DNA of 64,000 nt from Lutimaribacter pacificus. GTDB taxonomy: Bacteria > Pseudomonadota > Alphaproteobacteria > Rhodobacterales > Rhodobacteraceae. Below, one piece after another: positions 16,193 to 26,725 of this stretch; position 1 is the first letter of the stretch; each line of letters begins with the position of its first letter. The translations under genes and the position numbers were made by a program. The stretch lies in NCBI RefSeq assembly GCF_900142185.1, contig NZ_FQZZ01000006.1, forward strand, positions 62,001 to 126,000, written 5' to 3'. Under the pieces are notes generated by a model. It worked only from the letters and a program-made list of their open reading frames with translations, had not been told where the DNA came from and made no database searches.

Positions 16193-16628
16193 CGCCGCCA
16201 GCCCCCTTGCCGTCGCGCTGTTCAGCGAGTTGCTGACCGCCGATCAGCTTGTGCGCAACCGGCTGTCGCGGGTGCTGCCCAAGGGGATGGAAATCTCGCA
16301 TTTCTCGGTTCTGAACCACCTGGCGCGGGCGGGTGGCGAACGCAGCCCTGCGCAACTGGCGAAATCCTTTCACGTCACACGCGGGGCGATGACCAACACG
16401 CTGAGCAAGCTGGAATGGGCGGGCTACGTGCATATCCGCCCTGACTGGGACGATGCGCGGCGCAAGATGGTGGCGATCAGCCCGGCGGGGCGGCAGGCGC
16501 GCGACGCCGCGCTGTCGGCGATTTCGCCGATGATCTCGGAAATGGCCGAGGAGCTGGGCGAGGACAAGCTGCGCGCCATCCTGCCCATCCTGCGCGAATT
16601 GCGTCTCAAGCTCGAGGACGAGGGCTGA
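16185..16628 (+). CDS. MarR-family transcriptional regulator
   Basis: A 147-residue winged-helix regulator. The DNA-binding helix-turn-helix is SPAQLAKSFHVTRGAMTNTL, followed by LEWAGYVHIRPDWDDARRKM, the MarR wing with its DxRRK-type basic tip. ATG 16185 (after a G-rich ribosome site) is preferred over 16161 and overlaps the amidase gene by 8 bases, so the two are co-translated. The ligand and target genes are unknown; the grxC-amidase unit is an obvious candidate. Confidence 0.88.
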   Translation: MSDAASPLAVALFSELLTADQLVRNRLSRVLPKGMEISHFSVLNHLARAGGERSPAQLAKSFHVTRGAMTNTLSKLEWAGYVHIRPDWDDARRKMVAISPAGRQARDAALSAISPMISEMAEELGEDKLRAILPILRELRLKLEDEG

Positions 16629-16638
16629 GCCCCGTGGC

Positions 16639-17385
16639 TCAGGCCGGTTTCGTGCTGGCGGTCACGTAGTTCACGCTCAGATCACGCGGCGACAGCGACC
16701 AGCTCCAGGTTGCGGGGTTGAAGACGAATCCCTTGCGATCAACCGGCGTCAGGCCCGCGTTGCGGATCAGGTCGTGCAACTCGTCCGGGGTGATGAATTT
16801 CGACCATTCATGTGTGCCCTTGGGTAGCCAGCGCATCACATATTCCGCGCCGACGATCGCCATGGCAAAGCTTTTGGGATTGCGGTTGATGGTCGAACAG
16901 ATCATCAGCCCGCCGGGTTTCAGAAGCTGCCGGCAGGCGGTCAGATAGGCCAGCGGATCGGTCACGTGTTCGACCACCTCCATGTTCAGCACCACGTCGA
17001 ACTGTTCGCCGGCGGCGGCCAGATTCTCGGCCGTGGTGTGGCGATAGTCGATATCCAGCCCCGACTGTTCGGCATGGATGCGCGCGACGGGAATGTTGCG
17101 TTCCGCCGCGTCGGCGCCGACAACGGTGGCGCCCAGCCGCGCCATCGGTTCGCTGAGCAGCCCGCCGCCACAGCCGATATCGAGCAGGCGCAGCCCGTCA
17201 AAGGGTTTTCCGGCCTTCAGGTCACGCCCGAATTCCCCCGCGATCTGCTGCGTGATATAGTCCAGCCGGCAGGGGTTCAGCATGTGAAGCGGTTTGAACT
17301 TGCCCTTGGGATCCCACCATTCGGCGGCCATTGCCTCGAATTTGGCGACTTCGCCGGGATCCACGGTCGTTTGGGCGGTTTGCAT
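16639..17385 (-). CDS. ubiG: ubiquinone biosynthesis O-methyltransferase
   Basis: A 248-residue SAM methyltransferase matching UbiG, which performs both O-methylations in ubiquinone synthesis at the membrane surface. Visible blocks are [19 protein letters not shown], the SAM loop [22 protein letters not shown] and the UbiG-specific [18 protein letters not shown]. The open frame begins four residues earlier, but ATG 17385 has a GGAG site six bases ahead. It is convergent with the MarR gene and divergent from the proline iminopeptidase gene. Confidence 0.94.
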   Translation of the reverse strand: MQTAQTTVDPGEVAKFEAMAAEWWDPKGKFKPLHMLNPCRLDYITQQIAGEFGRDLKAGKPFDGLRLLDIGCGGGLLSEPMARLGATVVGADAAERNIPVARIHAEQSGLDIDYRHTTAENLAAAGEQFDVVLNMEVVEHVTDPLAYLTACRQLLKPGGLMICSTINRNPKSFAMAIVGAEYVMRWLPKGTHEWSKFITPDELHDLIRNAGLTPVDRKGFVFNPATWSWSLSPRDLSVNYVTASTKPA

Positions 17386-17435
17386 TCGGCTCTCCATATG
17401 CTCTTTTGGTGCCTGGTAACCTATATAGGGCGTGA

Positions 17436-18413
17436 ATGGACAAATACGCAGGTCAAAACAGCGCGGTCCGGCATCTGTATCCGTCGCGTGATCCGTTCGA
17501 TCAACGGATGTTGCAGGTGGGCGACGGCCACACGCTGTATGTCGAGCAGTCGGGAAACCCCGATGGTATCCCCGTCGTGGTGCTGCATGGCGGCCCCGGC
17601 GGCGGGTGCAGCCCGGTGATGCGGCGGTTTTTCGATCCCGCGAAATACCGCGCGATCCTGTTCGACCAGCGCGGCTGCGGCCGGTCGCGGCCCCATGCCA
17701 GCGTCGACGCCAACACCACCTGGCACCTTGTCGAGGACATCGAGCGGATTCGCGCCACGCTGGGTATCGACCGCTGGATGGTGTTCGGCGGAAGCTGGGG
17801 GGCGACGCTGGCGCTGATCTATGCGCAGACGCATCCGCGCGCGGTGCGCCACCTGATCCTGCGCGGCGTGTTCCTGGCCACGCAGGCCGAGCTTGACTGG
17901 TTCTATGGTGGCGGTGCGGGTAAGTTCTGGCCCGATGTCTGGTCGCGCTTTGTCGATCCGATCCCCGAGGAGGAGCGCGACGACCTGATCGCGGCCTATC
18001 ACCGGCGGCTGTTTTCCGGCCATCTGCAAACCGAGATGCGGTTCGGGCGCAGCTGGTCGGCCTGGGAAAACGCGCTGGCGTCGATGGGCGCGAACGGACA
18101 TGCGGGCGAGGCGCCGGGTGAATATGCGCGCGCCTTTGCGCGGCTGGAAAACCACTACTTCACGCACAAGGCGTTCCTGGACCGTGACGGGCAGATCCTG
18201 CAGGACATGGGCAGGATCGCGCATGTTCCGGGCGATATCGTGCAGGGGCGATACGACATGATCTGCCCGCCCCATTCGGCGTGGGAGCTGTCGCAACGCT
18301 GGCCCGGGGCCGAGCTGCACATGGTGCGCAACGCGGGCCACGCGCTGAGCGAGCCGGGGATCAGTTCGCAACTTGTGCGGATCATGGACGCGCTGGCCGT
18401 GGCGGACGACTGA
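17436..18413 (+). CDS. pip: proline iminopeptidase
   Basis: A 325-residue alpha/beta hydrolase of peptidase family S33 that removes N-terminal proline from peptides. The start ([20 protein letters not shown]), the oxyanion stretch [11 protein letters not shown], the nucleophile elbow [17 protein letters not shown] and the late aspartate and histidine ([16 protein letters not shown]) all match the family. The length is typical. It is divergent from ubiG with a 50-base gap. Confidence 0.93.
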   Translation: MDKYAGQNSAVRHLYPSRDPFDQRMLQVGDGHTLYVEQSGNPDGIPVVVLHGGPGGGCSPVMRRFFDPAKYRAILFDQRGCGRSRPHASVDANTTWHLVEDIERIRATLGIDRWMVFGGSWGATLALIYAQTHPRAVRHLILRGVFLATQAELDWFYGGGAGKFWPDVWSRFVDPIPEEERDDLIAAYHRRLFSGHLQTEMRFGRSWSAWENALASMGANGHAGEAPGEYARAFARLENHYFTHKAFLDRDGQILQDMGRIAHVPGDIVQGRYDMICPPHSAWELSQRWPGAELHMVRNAGHALSEPGISSQLVRIMDALAVADD

Positions 18414-18422
18414 TTTAACCGC

Positions 18423-18450
18423 TTGCAGACTCAGCGCCTGTCACCTATAT
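18423..18450 (+). promoter_or_regulatory. putative promoter of rimP-nusA-infB operon
   Basis: TTGCAG (18423-18428) and CTATAT (18445-18450) are separated by 16 bases, just after the pip gene. Transcription would begin near 18457 and produce the leader with two hairpins ahead of rimP. Confidence 0.45.
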
Positions 18451-18463
18451 CCGTTTCAACAGC

Positions 18464-18527
18464 GGCGCGTCGGGGTCCACACCCGGCGCCCACCGGAAAA
18501 TCTGACGGGCCGCGCGCCCGTTTTTTT
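18464..18527 (+). promoter_or_regulatory. rimP leader: 5' hairpin followed by an intrinsic terminator (attenuator candidate)
   Basis: A first hairpin pairs 18464-18468 with 18486-18490, extended by CGGG/CCCG. A second, ACGGGC (18505-18510) with GCCCGT (18516-18521), is followed by seven T residues ending at 18527. The terminator sits only 15 bases before the rimP start and after the presumed promoter, so it may control read-through into the operon. It could also simply terminate pip transcription. Confidence 0.55.
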
Positions 18528-18542
18528 GTGTCTGGAGCATCC

Positions 18543-19115
18543 ATGAGCGACCTGATCGCCAAAACAGCCATCGACCGGCGGATTGCCGAGATCATCGGCC
18601 CCGTGATCGAGGACATGGGGTTCGAACTGGTGCGCGTGCGGCTGATGGGTGGCAAGACGAACACATTGCAGATCATGGCCGAGCGGCCGACCGGCGGGAT
18701 CGAGGTGGATGAATGCGCCGAGATCTCGAACGCGGTCAGCGCGGTTCTGGATGTCGAAGACCCGATCACCGACCAATACGTGCTGGAAGTGTCGAGCCCC
18801 GGCATCGACCGGCCGCTGACGCGGCTCAAGGATTTCGAGGTGTTCGAAGGGTACGAGGCCAAGCTGGAAACCGCCGAGAACATCGACGGCCGCCGCCGGT
18901 TCAAGGGCGTGCTGGCCGGGGTCGAGGGCGACGATGTGCTGATCAACGTCACCGAGGGCACGATCGGGCTGCCCTTCGACTGGCTGTCGGACGCCAAGCT
19001 GGTTCTGACCGACGACCTGATCAGGGAAATGCTGAAGGCGCGCAAGGAAGCGGGCGTTCTGAACGAAACCGCGTTTGACGATATCGAAACCGAAGACGGT
19101 TCCCAGGAGGACTGA
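18543..19115 (+). CDS. rimP: ribosome maturation factor RimP
   Basis: A 190-residue RimP, needed for 30S subunit maturation. The family pattern is visible: [19 protein letters not shown], then [20 protein letters not shown], then [20 protein letters not shown]. The open frame extends upstream to 18423, but ATG 18543 has GGAG about 8 bases before it and lies after the leader terminator. It is the first gene of the rimP-nusA-ylxR/L7Ae-infB operon; nusA follows after 5 bases. Confidence 0.95.
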   Translation: MSDLIAKTAIDRRIAEIIGPVIEDMGFELVRVRLMGGKTNTLQIMAERPTGGIEVDECAEISNAVSAVLDVEDPITDQYVLEVSSPGIDRPLTRLKDFEVFEGYEAKLETAENIDGRRRFKGVLAGVEGDDVLINVTEGTIGLPFDWLSDAKLVLTDDLIREMLKARKEAGVLNETAFDDIETEDGSQED

Positions 19116-19120
19116 AAATC

Positions 19121-20749
19121 ATGGCCATCACTTCTGCAAACCAGCTTGAGCTTTTGCAAACGGCCGAGGCCGTGGCCCGCGAAAAGATGATCGACCCCGG
19201 CCTTGTGGTCGAAGCGATGGAAGAATCCCTCGCCCGCGCCGCCAAGAGCCGCTATGGCAGCGAGATGGATATCCGCGTGTCGATCGACCGCAAGACCGGC
19301 CGCGCCACCTTTACCCGCGTGCGCACCGTGGTCGAGGATGAGGAGCTTGAGAATTACCAGGCGGAAATGACGGTCGAGCAGGCGAAACAGTACCTGGACG
19401 ATCCCAAGGTCGGCGACCAGTTCGTCGAAGAGGTGCCGCCGGTGGAAATGGGCCGGATCGCCGCGCAATCGGCCAAGCAGGTGATCCTGCAAAAGGTCCG
19501 CGAGGCCGAGCGCGACCGCCAGTTCGAGGAATTCAAGGACCGCGTCGGCACGATCATCAACGGCGTCGTCAAGCGCGAGGAATACGGCAACGTCATCGTC
19601 GACGTGGGCCGGGGCGAGGCGATCCTGCGCCGCAACGAAAAGATCGGCCGCGAGGCCTATCGCAACGGCGACCGCATCCGCTGCTACATCAAGGACGTGC
19701 GCCGCGAAACGCGCGGGCCGCAGATCTTCCTGTCGCGCACGGCGCCGGAATTCATGGCGGAACTGTTCAAGATGGAAGTGCCGGAAATCTACGACGGCAT
19801 CATCGAGATCAAGGCCGTGGCCCGCGATCCGGGCAGCCGCGCCAAGATCGCCGTCATTTCCTATGACGGCTCGATCGACCCGGTGGGCGCCTGTGTCGGT
19901 ATGCGCGGCAGCCGCGTGCAGGCCGTTGTGAACGAGCTTCAGGGCGAAAAGATCGACATCATCCCGTGGAACGAGGATGTGCCGACCTTCCTGGTGAACG
20001 CGCTGCAGCCGGCCGAAGTGTCCAAGGTGGTTCTGGACGAGGACGCCGAGCGGATTGAGGTTGTCGTGCCCGACGACCAGCTTAGCCTTGCCATCGGCCG
20101 CCGTGGCCAGAACGTGCGCCTGGCCAGCCAGCTGACGAACCTCGATATCGACATCATGACCGAGGCCGAGGAATCCGAACGCCGCCAGAAGGAATTCGAA
20201 GAACGCACCAGGCTGTTCATGGATACGCTGGACCTGGACGAATTCTTTGCACAGCTTCTGGTGTCCGAAGGGTTCACCAACCTCGAGGAGGTGGCCTATG
20301 TCGAGCTGGACGAGCTGCTGGTTATCGACGGGGTGGACGAGGATACCGCCAACGAGTTGCAGGCCCGTGCCCGCGACGTGCTGGAAGAGCAGGCGCGTGC
20401 CGCGCTTGAACGGGCGCGTGAACTGGGTGTTCAGGACAGCCTGGTTGAATTCGAGGGCCTGACCCCCCAAATGATCGTTGCGCTGGCCGAGGATGGTATC
20501 AAGTCGCTGGAAGATTTCGCCACCTGCGCCGACTGGGAACTGGCCGGCGGCTGGACCACGGTCGAGGGCGAGCGCGTCAAGGACGATGGCCTGCTGGAAC
20601 CGTTCGAGGTGAGCCTGGAAGAGGCGCAGAACCTTGTCATGACCGCACGTCTGCAACTGGGCTGGGTCGATCTGGCGGATCTCGAGGCCGACGAGGCCGA
20701 AGCCGAAGAAGACGCCGGTGACGAATCCGCAGAGGAGGCCGGGGCCTGA
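19121..20749 (+). CDS. nusA: transcription termination/antitermination factor NusA
   Basis: A 542-residue NusA. The N-terminal RNA-polymerase-binding domain (ETRLV-like start [15 protein letters not shown]), the S1 domain ([20 protein letters not shown]), two KH domains ([19 protein letters not shown] and [19 protein letters not shown]) and C-terminal acidic helix-hairpin repeats are all present. The acidic C-terminal tail is typical of proteobacteria. NusA modulates pausing, termination and antitermination and may act on its own operon leader. It is the second gene of the operon. Confidence 0.96.
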   Translation: MAITSANQLELLQTAEAVAREKMIDPGLVVEAMEESLARAAKSRYGSEMDIRVSIDRKTGRATFTRVRTVVEDEELENYQAEMTVEQAKQYLDDPKVGDQFVEEVPPVEMGRIAAQSAKQVILQKVREAERDRQFEEFKDRVGTIINGVVKREEYGNVIVDVGRGEAILRRNEKIGREAYRNGDRIRCYIKDVRRETRGPQIFLSRTAPEFMAELFKMEVPEIYDGIIEIKAVARDPGSRAKIAVISYDGSIDPVGACVGMRGSRVQAVVNELQGEKIDIIPWNEDVPTFLVNALQPAEVSKVVLDEDAERIEVVVPDDQLSLAIGRRGQNVRLASQLTNLDIDIMTEAEESERRQKEFEERTRLFMDTLDLDEFFAQLLVSEGFTNLEEVAYVELDELLVIDGVDEDTANELQARARDVLEEQARAALERARELGVQDSLVEFEGLTPQMIVALAEDGIKSLEDFATCADWELAGGWTTVEGERVKDDGLLEPFEVSLEEAQNLVMTARLQLGWVDLADLEADEAEAEEDAGDESAEEAGA

Positions 20750-20772
20750 TCGCAGGCCTCGGGGGCGCGCGG

Positions 20773-21405
20773 ATGACGCGGGGCGGACAAGCCAGGGCAA
20801 AAGGCGATGCAGCCGAACGCAAATGCATCGTCACGGGGCAATCCGCGCCAAAGGCAGGACTGATCCGTTTCGTGGTCGGGCCGGATGGCGCGGTGGTGCC
20901 GGATATTGCCGAAAAACTGCCCGGTCGCGGTATCTGGGTGTCGGCCGATCGTGCGGCGATCGACAAGGCCGCCCGCAAGGGGCTGTTTTCGCGCGCCGCC
21001 AAGGCGCAGGTGACGGCGCCCGAGGATCTGGCCGACCGGGTCGAAGCGATGCTGGCGCGCCGGGTGGTCGATTTGCTGAGCCTTGCCCGGAAAAGCGGGC
21101 AGGCGGTTGCCGGTTTCGAAAAGGTCAAGGACTGGCTGGCCAAGGATCAGGCCGAGATACTGATCCAGGCCAGCGACGGGTCCGGCCGGGGCAAGTCGAA
21201 GCTGTCGACGCCGCAGGGCGGACGCTTCATCGGCTGGCTTACGGGCGATGAGCTGGGATTGGCCTTTGGCCGACAAAACGTGATACACGTTGCGCTTGCC
21301 GCTGGTGGTTTGGCGCCGCGTGTTGTAGAGGAGGCCGCAAGACTTAAGGGTCTGCGCCTCTCAGACGGCGGAGACTCTGCCGGAAAGGATAGAAGACGCA
21401 AATGA
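20773..21405 (+). CDS. RNA-binding protein, fused YlxR and L7Ae-like domains
   Basis: A 210-residue protein. The N-terminal half is a YlxR (DUF448) domain ([20 protein letters not shown], then [12 protein letters not shown]). The C-terminal half resembles an L7Ae/L30e-type RNA-binding domain ([18 protein letters not shown] and a late [20 protein letters not shown]). In Bacillus the same two functions are separate genes (ylxR and ylxQ) between nusA and infB, and YlxR there acts on RNase P. The end overlaps infB by 4 bases (ATGA). Confidence 0.9.
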   Translation: MTRGGQARAKGDAAERKCIVTGQSAPKAGLIRFVVGPDGAVVPDIAEKLPGRGIWVSADRAAIDKAARKGLFSRAAKAQVTAPEDLADRVEAMLARRVVDLLSLARKSGQAVAGFEKVKDWLAKDQAEILIQASDGSGRGKSKLSTPQGGRFIGWLTGDELGLAFGRQNVIHVALAAGGLAPRVVEEAARLKGLRLSDGGDSAGKDRRRK

Positions 21406-23897
21406 GCGATAACGACGGTAAGAAAACTTTGGGTGTACGTGGCGGGCCCCGTTCGGGGAACGTAAAGCAGAGCTTTAGCCACGGCCGGACCAAGAACGTC
21501 GTGGTGGAAACCAAGCGCAAGCGCGTCGTGAAACCCAAGCCGGGTGCGACGTCGAAGCCGGCTGCTTCCACCGGCGGTGGCCAGAAACATGCGTCCTCGG
21601 ACCCGGCAAAGCGGCCCGCGGGCATTACCGATGCGGAAATGGAACGCCGCCTGAAGGCGTTGCAGCTGGCCAAGGAAAAGGAAGCCGAGGAAGCGGCGCA
21701 GCGCGAGGCCGACGAAAAGGCCCGCGCCGAAGAGCGTGAGCGCCGCCGCGCCGAGCAGGAGCAGAAAGAGCGCGAACAGCGCGAAGCCGAAGAGCGCGCC
21801 AAGGCCAAGGCCGAGGAAGAAGAGCGCCAGCGCCGCGAGGCCGAGGATGCCGCCAAGCGTGCCGCCGAAGCTCCGGCCCCCGCGCCCGAGGATGCCTCGG
21901 CTGCTGCCGCGCGTGGCAAGCCCAAGGAAAAGGAAGCGCCCCGCAAGGTCGAACGCGAGGAACGCCCGCGTGGCAAGGGCCGCGACGATGGCGGCCGCCG
22001 TGCCGGCAAGCTGACGCTGAACCAGGCGCTGTCCGGTGGCGAAGGCGGGCGGCAGAAATCCATGGCCGCGATGAAGCGCAAGCAGGAGCGTATGCGCCAG
22101 AAGGCGATGGGCGGCGCGCAAGAGCGTGAAAAGATCGTGCGCGAGGTCCAGTTGCCCGAAACCATCGTCGTCAGCGAGCTGGCCAATCGTATGGCGGAAC
22201 GGTCCGCCGACGTGGTCAAGGAACTGATGAAGATGGGCATGATGGTCACGCAGAACCAGTCCATCGACGCCGATACCGCGGAACTCATCATCGAGGAATT
22301 CGGCCACCGCGTCGTGCGGGTTTCGGATTCCGACGTGGAGGACGTGATCAGCCAGGTCGAGGACAAGGAGGGCGACCTGAAGCCGCGCCCGCCGGTCATC
22401 ACGATCATGGGCCATGTCGACCACGGCAAGACATCGCTGCTGGATGCGATCCGCGACGCCAAAGTGACCGCGGGCGAGGCCGGCGGCATCACCCAGCATA
22501 TCGGCGCCTACCAGGTGGAAACCGATGGCGGTGCGGTTCTGACCTTCCTCGATACGCCGGGCCACGCGGCCTTTACCTCGATGCGCTCGCGCGGTGCACA
22601 GGTGACGGATATCGTTGTCCTGGTCGTGGCTGCCGACGACTCGGTCATGCCGCAGACGATCGAGGCGATCAACCACGCCAAGGCGGCCGCAGTGCCGATG
22701 ATCGTTGCGATCAACAAGTGCGACAAGCCGCAGGCCGATCCCGACAAGGTGCGCGCCGAGCTGCTGCAGCACGAGGTGATCGTCGAGGCGATGTCGGGCG
22801 ACGTGCAGGATGTCGAAGTGTCCGCCGTGACCGGTCAGGGCCTGGACGAACTGCTTGAGGCGATTGCGCTGCAGGCGGAAATCCTTGAACTCAAGGCCAA
22901 TCCCGACCGTGCCGCCGAGGGTGCCGTGATCGAGGCGCAGCTTGACGTGGGCCGTGGCCCCGTGGCGACGGTTCTGGTGCAGAAGGGCACCCTGAACCAG
23001 GGCGATATCTTCGTCGTGGGCGAACAATGGGGCAAGGTCCGGGCGCTGATCAACGACCGGGGCGACCGCGTGGATCATGCCGGCCCCTCGGTTCCGGTCG
23101 AGGTTCTGGGCCTCAACGGCACGCCGGAGGCGGGCGATGTCCTGAACGTGGTGTCGACCGAGGCGCAGGCCCGCGAGATCGCGGAATACCGCGAGCAGGC
23201 CGCCAAGGACAAGCGCGCCGCAGCCGGTGCCGCGACCACGCTGGATCAGCTTCTGGCCAAGGCCAAGGCGGACGAAAGCGTCAGGGAGCTGCCGATCCTC
23301 GTCAAGGCGGATGTGCAGGGCTCGGCCGAGGCGATCGTTCAGGCGATGGAAAAGATCGGCAACGACGAGGTGCGCGTGCGCGTGCTGCATTCGGGTGTCG
23401 GTGCCATCACCGAAACCGATGTCGGCCTTGCCGAAGCGTCGGGCGCGCCGATCCTGGGCTTCAACGTGCGTGCCAACGCATCGGCCCGGAACACCGCGAA
23501 CCAGAAGGGCGTCGAGCTGCGCTATTACAGCGTGATCTACGACCTTGTGGACGATGTGAAAGCGGCGGCTTCGGGCCTGCTGTCGGCCGAGATCCGCGAG
23601 AACTTCATCGGCTATGCCCAGATCAAGGAAGTGTTCAAGGTCTCGGGCGTCGGCAAGGTCGCCGGTTGCCTGGTCACAGAAGGCGTGGCACGCCGGTCGG
23701 CCGGTGTGCGCCTGCTGCGCGACGACGTGGTGATCCACGAGGGCACGCTGAAAACGCTCAAGCGGTTCAAGGACGAGGTGGCCGAGGTTCAGTCGGGTCA
23801 GGAATGCGGTATGGCGTTCGAGAATTACGACGATGTCCGCCCCGGCGACGTGATCGAGATCTTCGAGCGCGAGGAAGTGACCCGTACGCTGGAGTGA
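21402..23897 (+). CDS. infB: translation initiation factor IF-2
   Basis: An 831-residue IF-2. A long charged N-terminal region rich in Glu, Arg, Lys and Ala (about residues 70-200) precedes the IF2 N-domain and the GTPase domain with GHVDHGKT (about 337-344), DTPGHAAF and NKCD. The C-terminal beta-barrel and fMet-tRNA-binding domains follow. It delivers initiator tRNA to the 30S subunit. It overlaps the preceding gene (ATGA) and is ended by the strong terminator at 23921. Confidence 0.97.
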   Translation: MSDNDGKKTLGVRGGPRSGNVKQSFSHGRTKNVVVETKRKRVVKPKPGATSKPAASTGGGQKHASSDPAKRPAGITDAEMERRLKALQLAKEKEAEEAAQREADEKARAEERERRRAEQEQKEREQREAEERAKAKAEEEERQRREAEDAAKRAAEAPAPAPEDASAAAARGKPKEKEAPRKVEREERPRGKGRDDGGRRAGKLTLNQALSGGEGGRQKSMAAMKRKQERMRQKAMGGAQEREKIVREVQLPETIVVSELANRMAERSADVVKELMKMGMMVTQNQSIDADTAELIIEEFGHRVVRVSDSDVEDVISQVEDKEGDLKPRPPVITIMGHVDHGKTSLLDAIRDAKVTAGEAGGITQHIGAYQVETDGGAVLTFLDTPGHAAFTSMRSRGAQVTDIVVLVVAADDSVMPQTIEAINHAKAAAVPMIVAINKCDKPQADPDKVRAELLQHEVIVEAMSGDVQDVEVSAVTGQGLDELLEAIALQAEILELKANPDRAAEGAVIEAQLDVGRGPVATVLVQKGTLNQGDIFVVGEQWGKVRALINDRGDRVDHAGPSVPVEVLGLNGTPEAGDVLNVVSTEAQAREIAEYREQAAKDKRAAAGAATTLDQLLAKAKADESVRELPILVKADVQGSAEAIVQAMEKIGNDEVRVRVLHSGVGAITETDVGLAEASGAPILGFNVRANASARNTANQKGVELRYYSVIYDLVDDVKAAASGLLSAEIRENFIGYAQIKEVFKVSGVGKVAGCLVTEGVARRSAGVRLLRDDVVIHEGTLKTLKRFKDEVAEVQSGQECGMAFENYDDVRPGDVIEIFEREEVTRTLE

Positions 23898-23920
23898 TCC
23901 GGCACGCATCGGACAAATAT

Positions 23921-23952
23921 AAAAAGGGGACAGCCGATGCTGTCCCCTTTTT
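23921..23952. terminator. strong intrinsic terminator after infB
   Basis: A perfect 14-bp stem (23921-23934 with 23939-23952) has a four-base CGAT loop. The stem is bordered by A5 and T5, so it can work in both directions: for infB on plus and for the 45-residue gene on minus. Confidence 0.93.
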
Positions 23953-23976
23953 CGTTCCGTAAGCGATACGCGCTTT

Positions 23977-24114
23977 TCAGGCGGCTTTCGGCATCACCGG
24001 AGTGCCTGTGAATTCGCGTTCTCCGACGCGGATAACCGTTTTGCCATCGGGCAAATCGCGGACGAACTGTCCCTGAATCGATACGCAACTCCCAATCGTA
24101 ATGGTGCGCAGCAT
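23977..24114 (-). CDS. small protein of unknown function (45 residues)
   Basis: A 45-residue basic protein, MLRTITIGSCVSIQGQFV then DGKTVIRVGEREFTGTPV. The alternating pattern suggests a small beta-sheet protein, perhaps an SH3-like or nucleic-acid-binding fold. ATG 24114 has a GGGG stretch 9 bases upstream; an in-frame start 18 codons earlier would add an unlikely hydrophobic leader. It lies downstream of mutT on the same strand and ends at the bidirectional terminator. I believe similar short proteins occur beside infB in related bacteria but cannot confirm this here. Confidence 0.6.
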   Translation of the reverse strand: MLRTITIGSCVSIQGQFVRDLPDGKTVIRVGEREFTGTPVMPKAA

Positions 24115-24161
24115 GTCAATCATCCCCACAGTTGACGTAAGCAACCATAACGTCAGAAGCG

Positions 24162-24195
24162 TGAACAATGAATTAAAATATTTCGGTATTGTTCA
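24162..24195. repeat. 8-bp inverted repeat between mutT and the 45-residue gene
   Basis: TGAACAAT (24162-24169) and ATTGTTCA (24188-24195) flank an 18-base AT-rich spacer. It could be an operator, or a hairpin at the end of the mutT transcript. No T tract follows on either strand. Confidence 0.45.
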
Positions 24196-24216
24196 GGCGT
24201 TTGCCGATTTTTCCCG

Positions 24217-24615
24217 TCACAGCCAGTCGCGCAGGATGGGAATCAAAGGGATATCGGCAGGCGGCATCGGGTAATTTCGTAATTCGCGGGCATGGGCCCA
24301 TTTCAGGGTCTGCCCCTCTTTCGGTTGCGGAATCCCGTCCCATTTCCGGCAAGCGAAAAGCGGCATCAGCAGGTGAAAGTCGTCATAGGAATGGCTGGCG
24401 AATGTCAGCGGCGCAAGGCAGCTGTTCCAGGTCTCGATCCCCAGTTCCTCGTGCAATTCGCGCACCAGCGCCGCCTCGGGGGTTTCGCCGGGTTCGACCT
24501 TGCCGCCGGGAAATTCCCACAGGCCGGCCATCGACTTGCCCTCGGGGCGTTGCGCCAGAAGGATGCGGCCGTCGGCGTCGATCAGCGCCACCGCCGCGAC
24601 CAGCACCACCTTCAT
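24217..24615 (-). CDS. mutT: 8-oxo-dGTP diphosphatase (Nudix)
   Basis: A 132-residue Nudix hydrolase of the MutT group, which removes oxidised 8-oxo-dGTP from the nucleotide pool. The Nudix box lies at residues 38-60 (GKVEPGETPEAALVRELHEE with preceding Gly). VAAVALIDADGRILLAQRPEGKSMAGLWEF at the start is typical of MutT. It overlaps the end of argJ by 4 bases and is the third gene of the parvulin-argJ-mutT operon. Confidence 0.92.
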   Translation of the reverse strand: MKVVLVAAVALIDADGRILLAQRPEGKSMAGLWEFPGGKVEPGETPEAALVRELHEELGIETWNSCLAPLTFASHSYDDFHLLMPLFACRKWDGIPQPKEGQTLKWAHARELRNYPMPPADIPLIPILRDWL

Positions 24616-25838
24616 GAGCGGTAGTCCGCGTTGATCGAGATGTAGCCGTGGGTCAGGTCGCAGGTCCAGACCGTGGCCTTGCCGTTCCCCAGCCCGATAT
24701 CGACCCCGATCGTCAGCTCGGGTTGCTTCATGTAGACGGCGCCGTCCTCTTCGCGGTAAGCGGGCGATACCCAGCCGTTTTCGGCCACAAGGATGTTCCC
24801 GAACCGGATCGACAACCGGTCACGGTCTGCCGCGGCGCCGGATTTGCCGATGGCCATCACCACACGGCCCCAGTTCGGGTCTTCGCCGGCGATGGCGGTT
24901 TTCACCAGCGGCGAATTGGCGATGGACAGGGCGTGGACACGCGCGTCTTCGTCGCTTTGCGCGCCGGTCACCGTCACCTCGACGAATTTCGTGGCCCCTT
25001 CGCCATCGCGCACGACCTGGTGCGCGAGGTCCAGCATGACCTTGTGCAACGCGGTTTCGAACTCGGGGGTGTCGTCGACACTGACGCCCGATGCGCCGGT
25101 GGCCGCCAGCAGCAGCGTGTCCGAGGTCGAGGTGTCGCTGTCGACGGTGATGCAGTTGAAGGTTCTGTCGGTCAGATCCGACAGCATCGCCTGCAATCGT
25201 CCCTGTTCGATGGCGGCGTCGGTGAAGATATAGACCAGCATCGTCGCCATGTCCGGCGCGATCATGCCCGACCCCTTGGCGATTCCGGCGATGCGCACGG
25301 GGCGGCCATCCACCGTGATTTTGGCACCGGCGCCCTTGGGGAAGGTATCGGTCGTCATGATGGCGCGGGCGGCATCTTCCAGCCGGGCGGGGGCCAGCCT
25401 GGCGGCCATCTCGTCCAGCCTGGCGATGATCCGGTCATGCGGCAGCGGTTCGCCGATCACCCCGGTGGACGAGGTAAAGACGCGGCCCACCGGCACACCC
25501 GCGGCATCGGCGACCGCGGCTGCGATCGCCTGCACCGATTCGACGCCGCGCCCGCCGGTAAAGGCGTTGGAATTGCCCGAGTTCACAAGGATCGCCGCGC
25601 CCGCATCCGGTGCTCCGCCGATCTTGGCCTGGCAATCCAGCACCGGGGCCGAGCGCGTGGCCGAGCGCGTGAACACGCCCGCCATCGCGGTGCCCGGTGC
25701 CAGCCGCGCCAGCATCACATCCGTCCGGTCGCGGTACTTCACGCCCGCGGCGGCGGTTGCGATCTCAACGCCCGCGATATCGGGCAGCAGGGGAAAGCCG
25801 GCCGGGGCCAGCGGGGATACGGCCAGCGCCTTGCCCAT
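24612..25838 (-). CDS. argJ: bifunctional glutamate N-acetyltransferase / N-acetylglutamate synthase
   Basis: A 408-residue ArgJ, which recycles the acetyl group between N-acetylornithine and glutamate in arginine synthesis. The self-cleavage site Ala198-Thr199 in DMATMLVYIFTD leaves Thr199 as nucleophile of the beta chain. Other family stretches are KGSGMIAPDMATM, TVDSDTSTSDT and GATKFVEVTV. The N-terminus and length are complete. It starts 3 bases after the parvulin gene. Confidence 0.96.
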   Translation of the reverse strand: MGKALAVSPLAPAGFPLLPDIAGVEIATAAAGVKYRDRTDVMLARLAPGTAMAGVFTRSATRSAPVLDCQAKIGGAPDAGAAILVNSGNSNAFTGGRGVESVQAIAAAVADAAGVPVGRVFTSSTGVIGEPLPHDRIIARLDEMAARLAPARLEDAARAIMTTDTFPKGAGAKITVDGRPVRIAGIAKGSGMIAPDMATMLVYIFTDAAIEQGRLQAMLSDLTDRTFNCITVDSDTSTSDTLLLAATGASGVSVDDTPEFETALHKVMLDLAHQVVRDGEGATKFVEVTVTGAQSDEDARVHALSIANSPLVKTAIAGEDPNWGRVVMAIGKSGAAADRDRLSIRFGNILVAENGWVSPAYREEDGAVYMKQPELTIGVDIGLGNGKATVWTCDLTHGYISINADYRS

Positions 25839-25841
25839 GTC

Positions 25842-26687
25842 TTATTTCTCCAGAAGGTCGAGATTCGACAGAACGGATTTGTCGATGCCTTCGTCCTTGC
25901 GTTCGACTTCGGCCGCGTCGGTCAGTTCCTGCACGCGGGCATCGACGATCTGCTGTTGCAGCCTGGCCTCGATCTCGCCGCGCACCTCGTCCAGCGCCGG
26001 CACGTCCTTGAGGCGGGTATCGTTCAGGCGGATGACATGCCAGCCGAATTGCGTCTGAACCGGGTCGGACACGGTTTCCTTTTCCATGGCCTGCACAGCC
26101 TCTTCGAACGGCGGCACCATCATGCCGGTGCTGAACCAGCCCAGTTGCCCGCCATTGGGGCCCGACGGACCGGTCGAGTGATCGCGCGCAAGCTGGGCGA
26201 ACTCCTCGCCGCCACGGGCGCGTTCGGCCAGGGCGGTGGCCTCTTCCTCGGTTTCGACAAGGATGTGGCTTGCGTTCCATTCCTGCTCGGGTTCGGCGCT
26301 GGCGTATTCCTCGTCATAGACGCCCTGCACGGCCGCATCGGTCATCGCGCCGGCCAGCAGGTCGTCGATCGCCTCGGCCGCCAGCATCTGGCGCTGTTCG
26401 TTTTCAAGCGCCATTTCGACACGGCGCGGCGTGTTTTCCAGCGTTTCGGCAAGCACGGCCTGCTGCACAAGCTGGTTGAGGATACCGTCGAACAGCACCT
26501 CGTCGGGAAGCTGGGCATATTGCTGCGGCAGCGAGGCGCGCACCAGGATCAGGTGGCCCAGCGTGATGTCCTGACCGTTGACCGTGGCCACCACGGTTTC
26601 GGCGGTGGGTGCATCCTCGGCGGCGGCGGGCAGCGTGTGGCCGAGGGCCAGTGCGGTCGCTGCGGCAAGCATGAGGCGTTTGGGCAT
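25842..26687 (-). CDS. periplasmic parvulin-type peptidyl-prolyl isomerase
   Basis: A 281-residue exported protein with a signal peptide ([24 protein letters not shown]). The N-terminal helical chaperone part is followed by a rotamase/parvulin domain ([19 protein letters not shown], then [20 protein letters not shown], then [14 protein letters not shown]). It probably helps fold outer-membrane or periplasmic proteins, in the manner of PpiD, SurA or PrsA. It is divergent from secA and heads the operon with argJ and mutT. Confidence 0.88.
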   Translation of the reverse strand: MPKRLMLAAATALALGHTLPAAAEDAPTAETVVATVNGQDITLGHLILVRASLPQQYAQLPDEVLFDGILNQLVQQAVLAETLENTPRRVEMALENEQRQMLAAEAIDDLLAGAMTDAAVQGVYDEEYASAEPEQEWNASHILVETEEEATALAERARGGEEFAQLARDHSTGPSGPNGGQLGWFSTGMMVPPFEEAVQAMEKETVSDPVQTQFGWHVIRLNDTRLKDVPALDEVRGEIEARLQQQIVDARVQELTDAAEVERKDEGIDKSVLSNLDLLEK

Positions 26688-26725
26688 GGTAAAATCCTTT
26701 CATGGGCCCGTTTCGGCCCGTGACG

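Noticed and set aside
18431-20800. A 789-codon minus-strand frame opposite rimP and nusA
   Set aside because: Its composition is a mirror of the coding strand and rimP and nusA are unambiguous on the plus strand.
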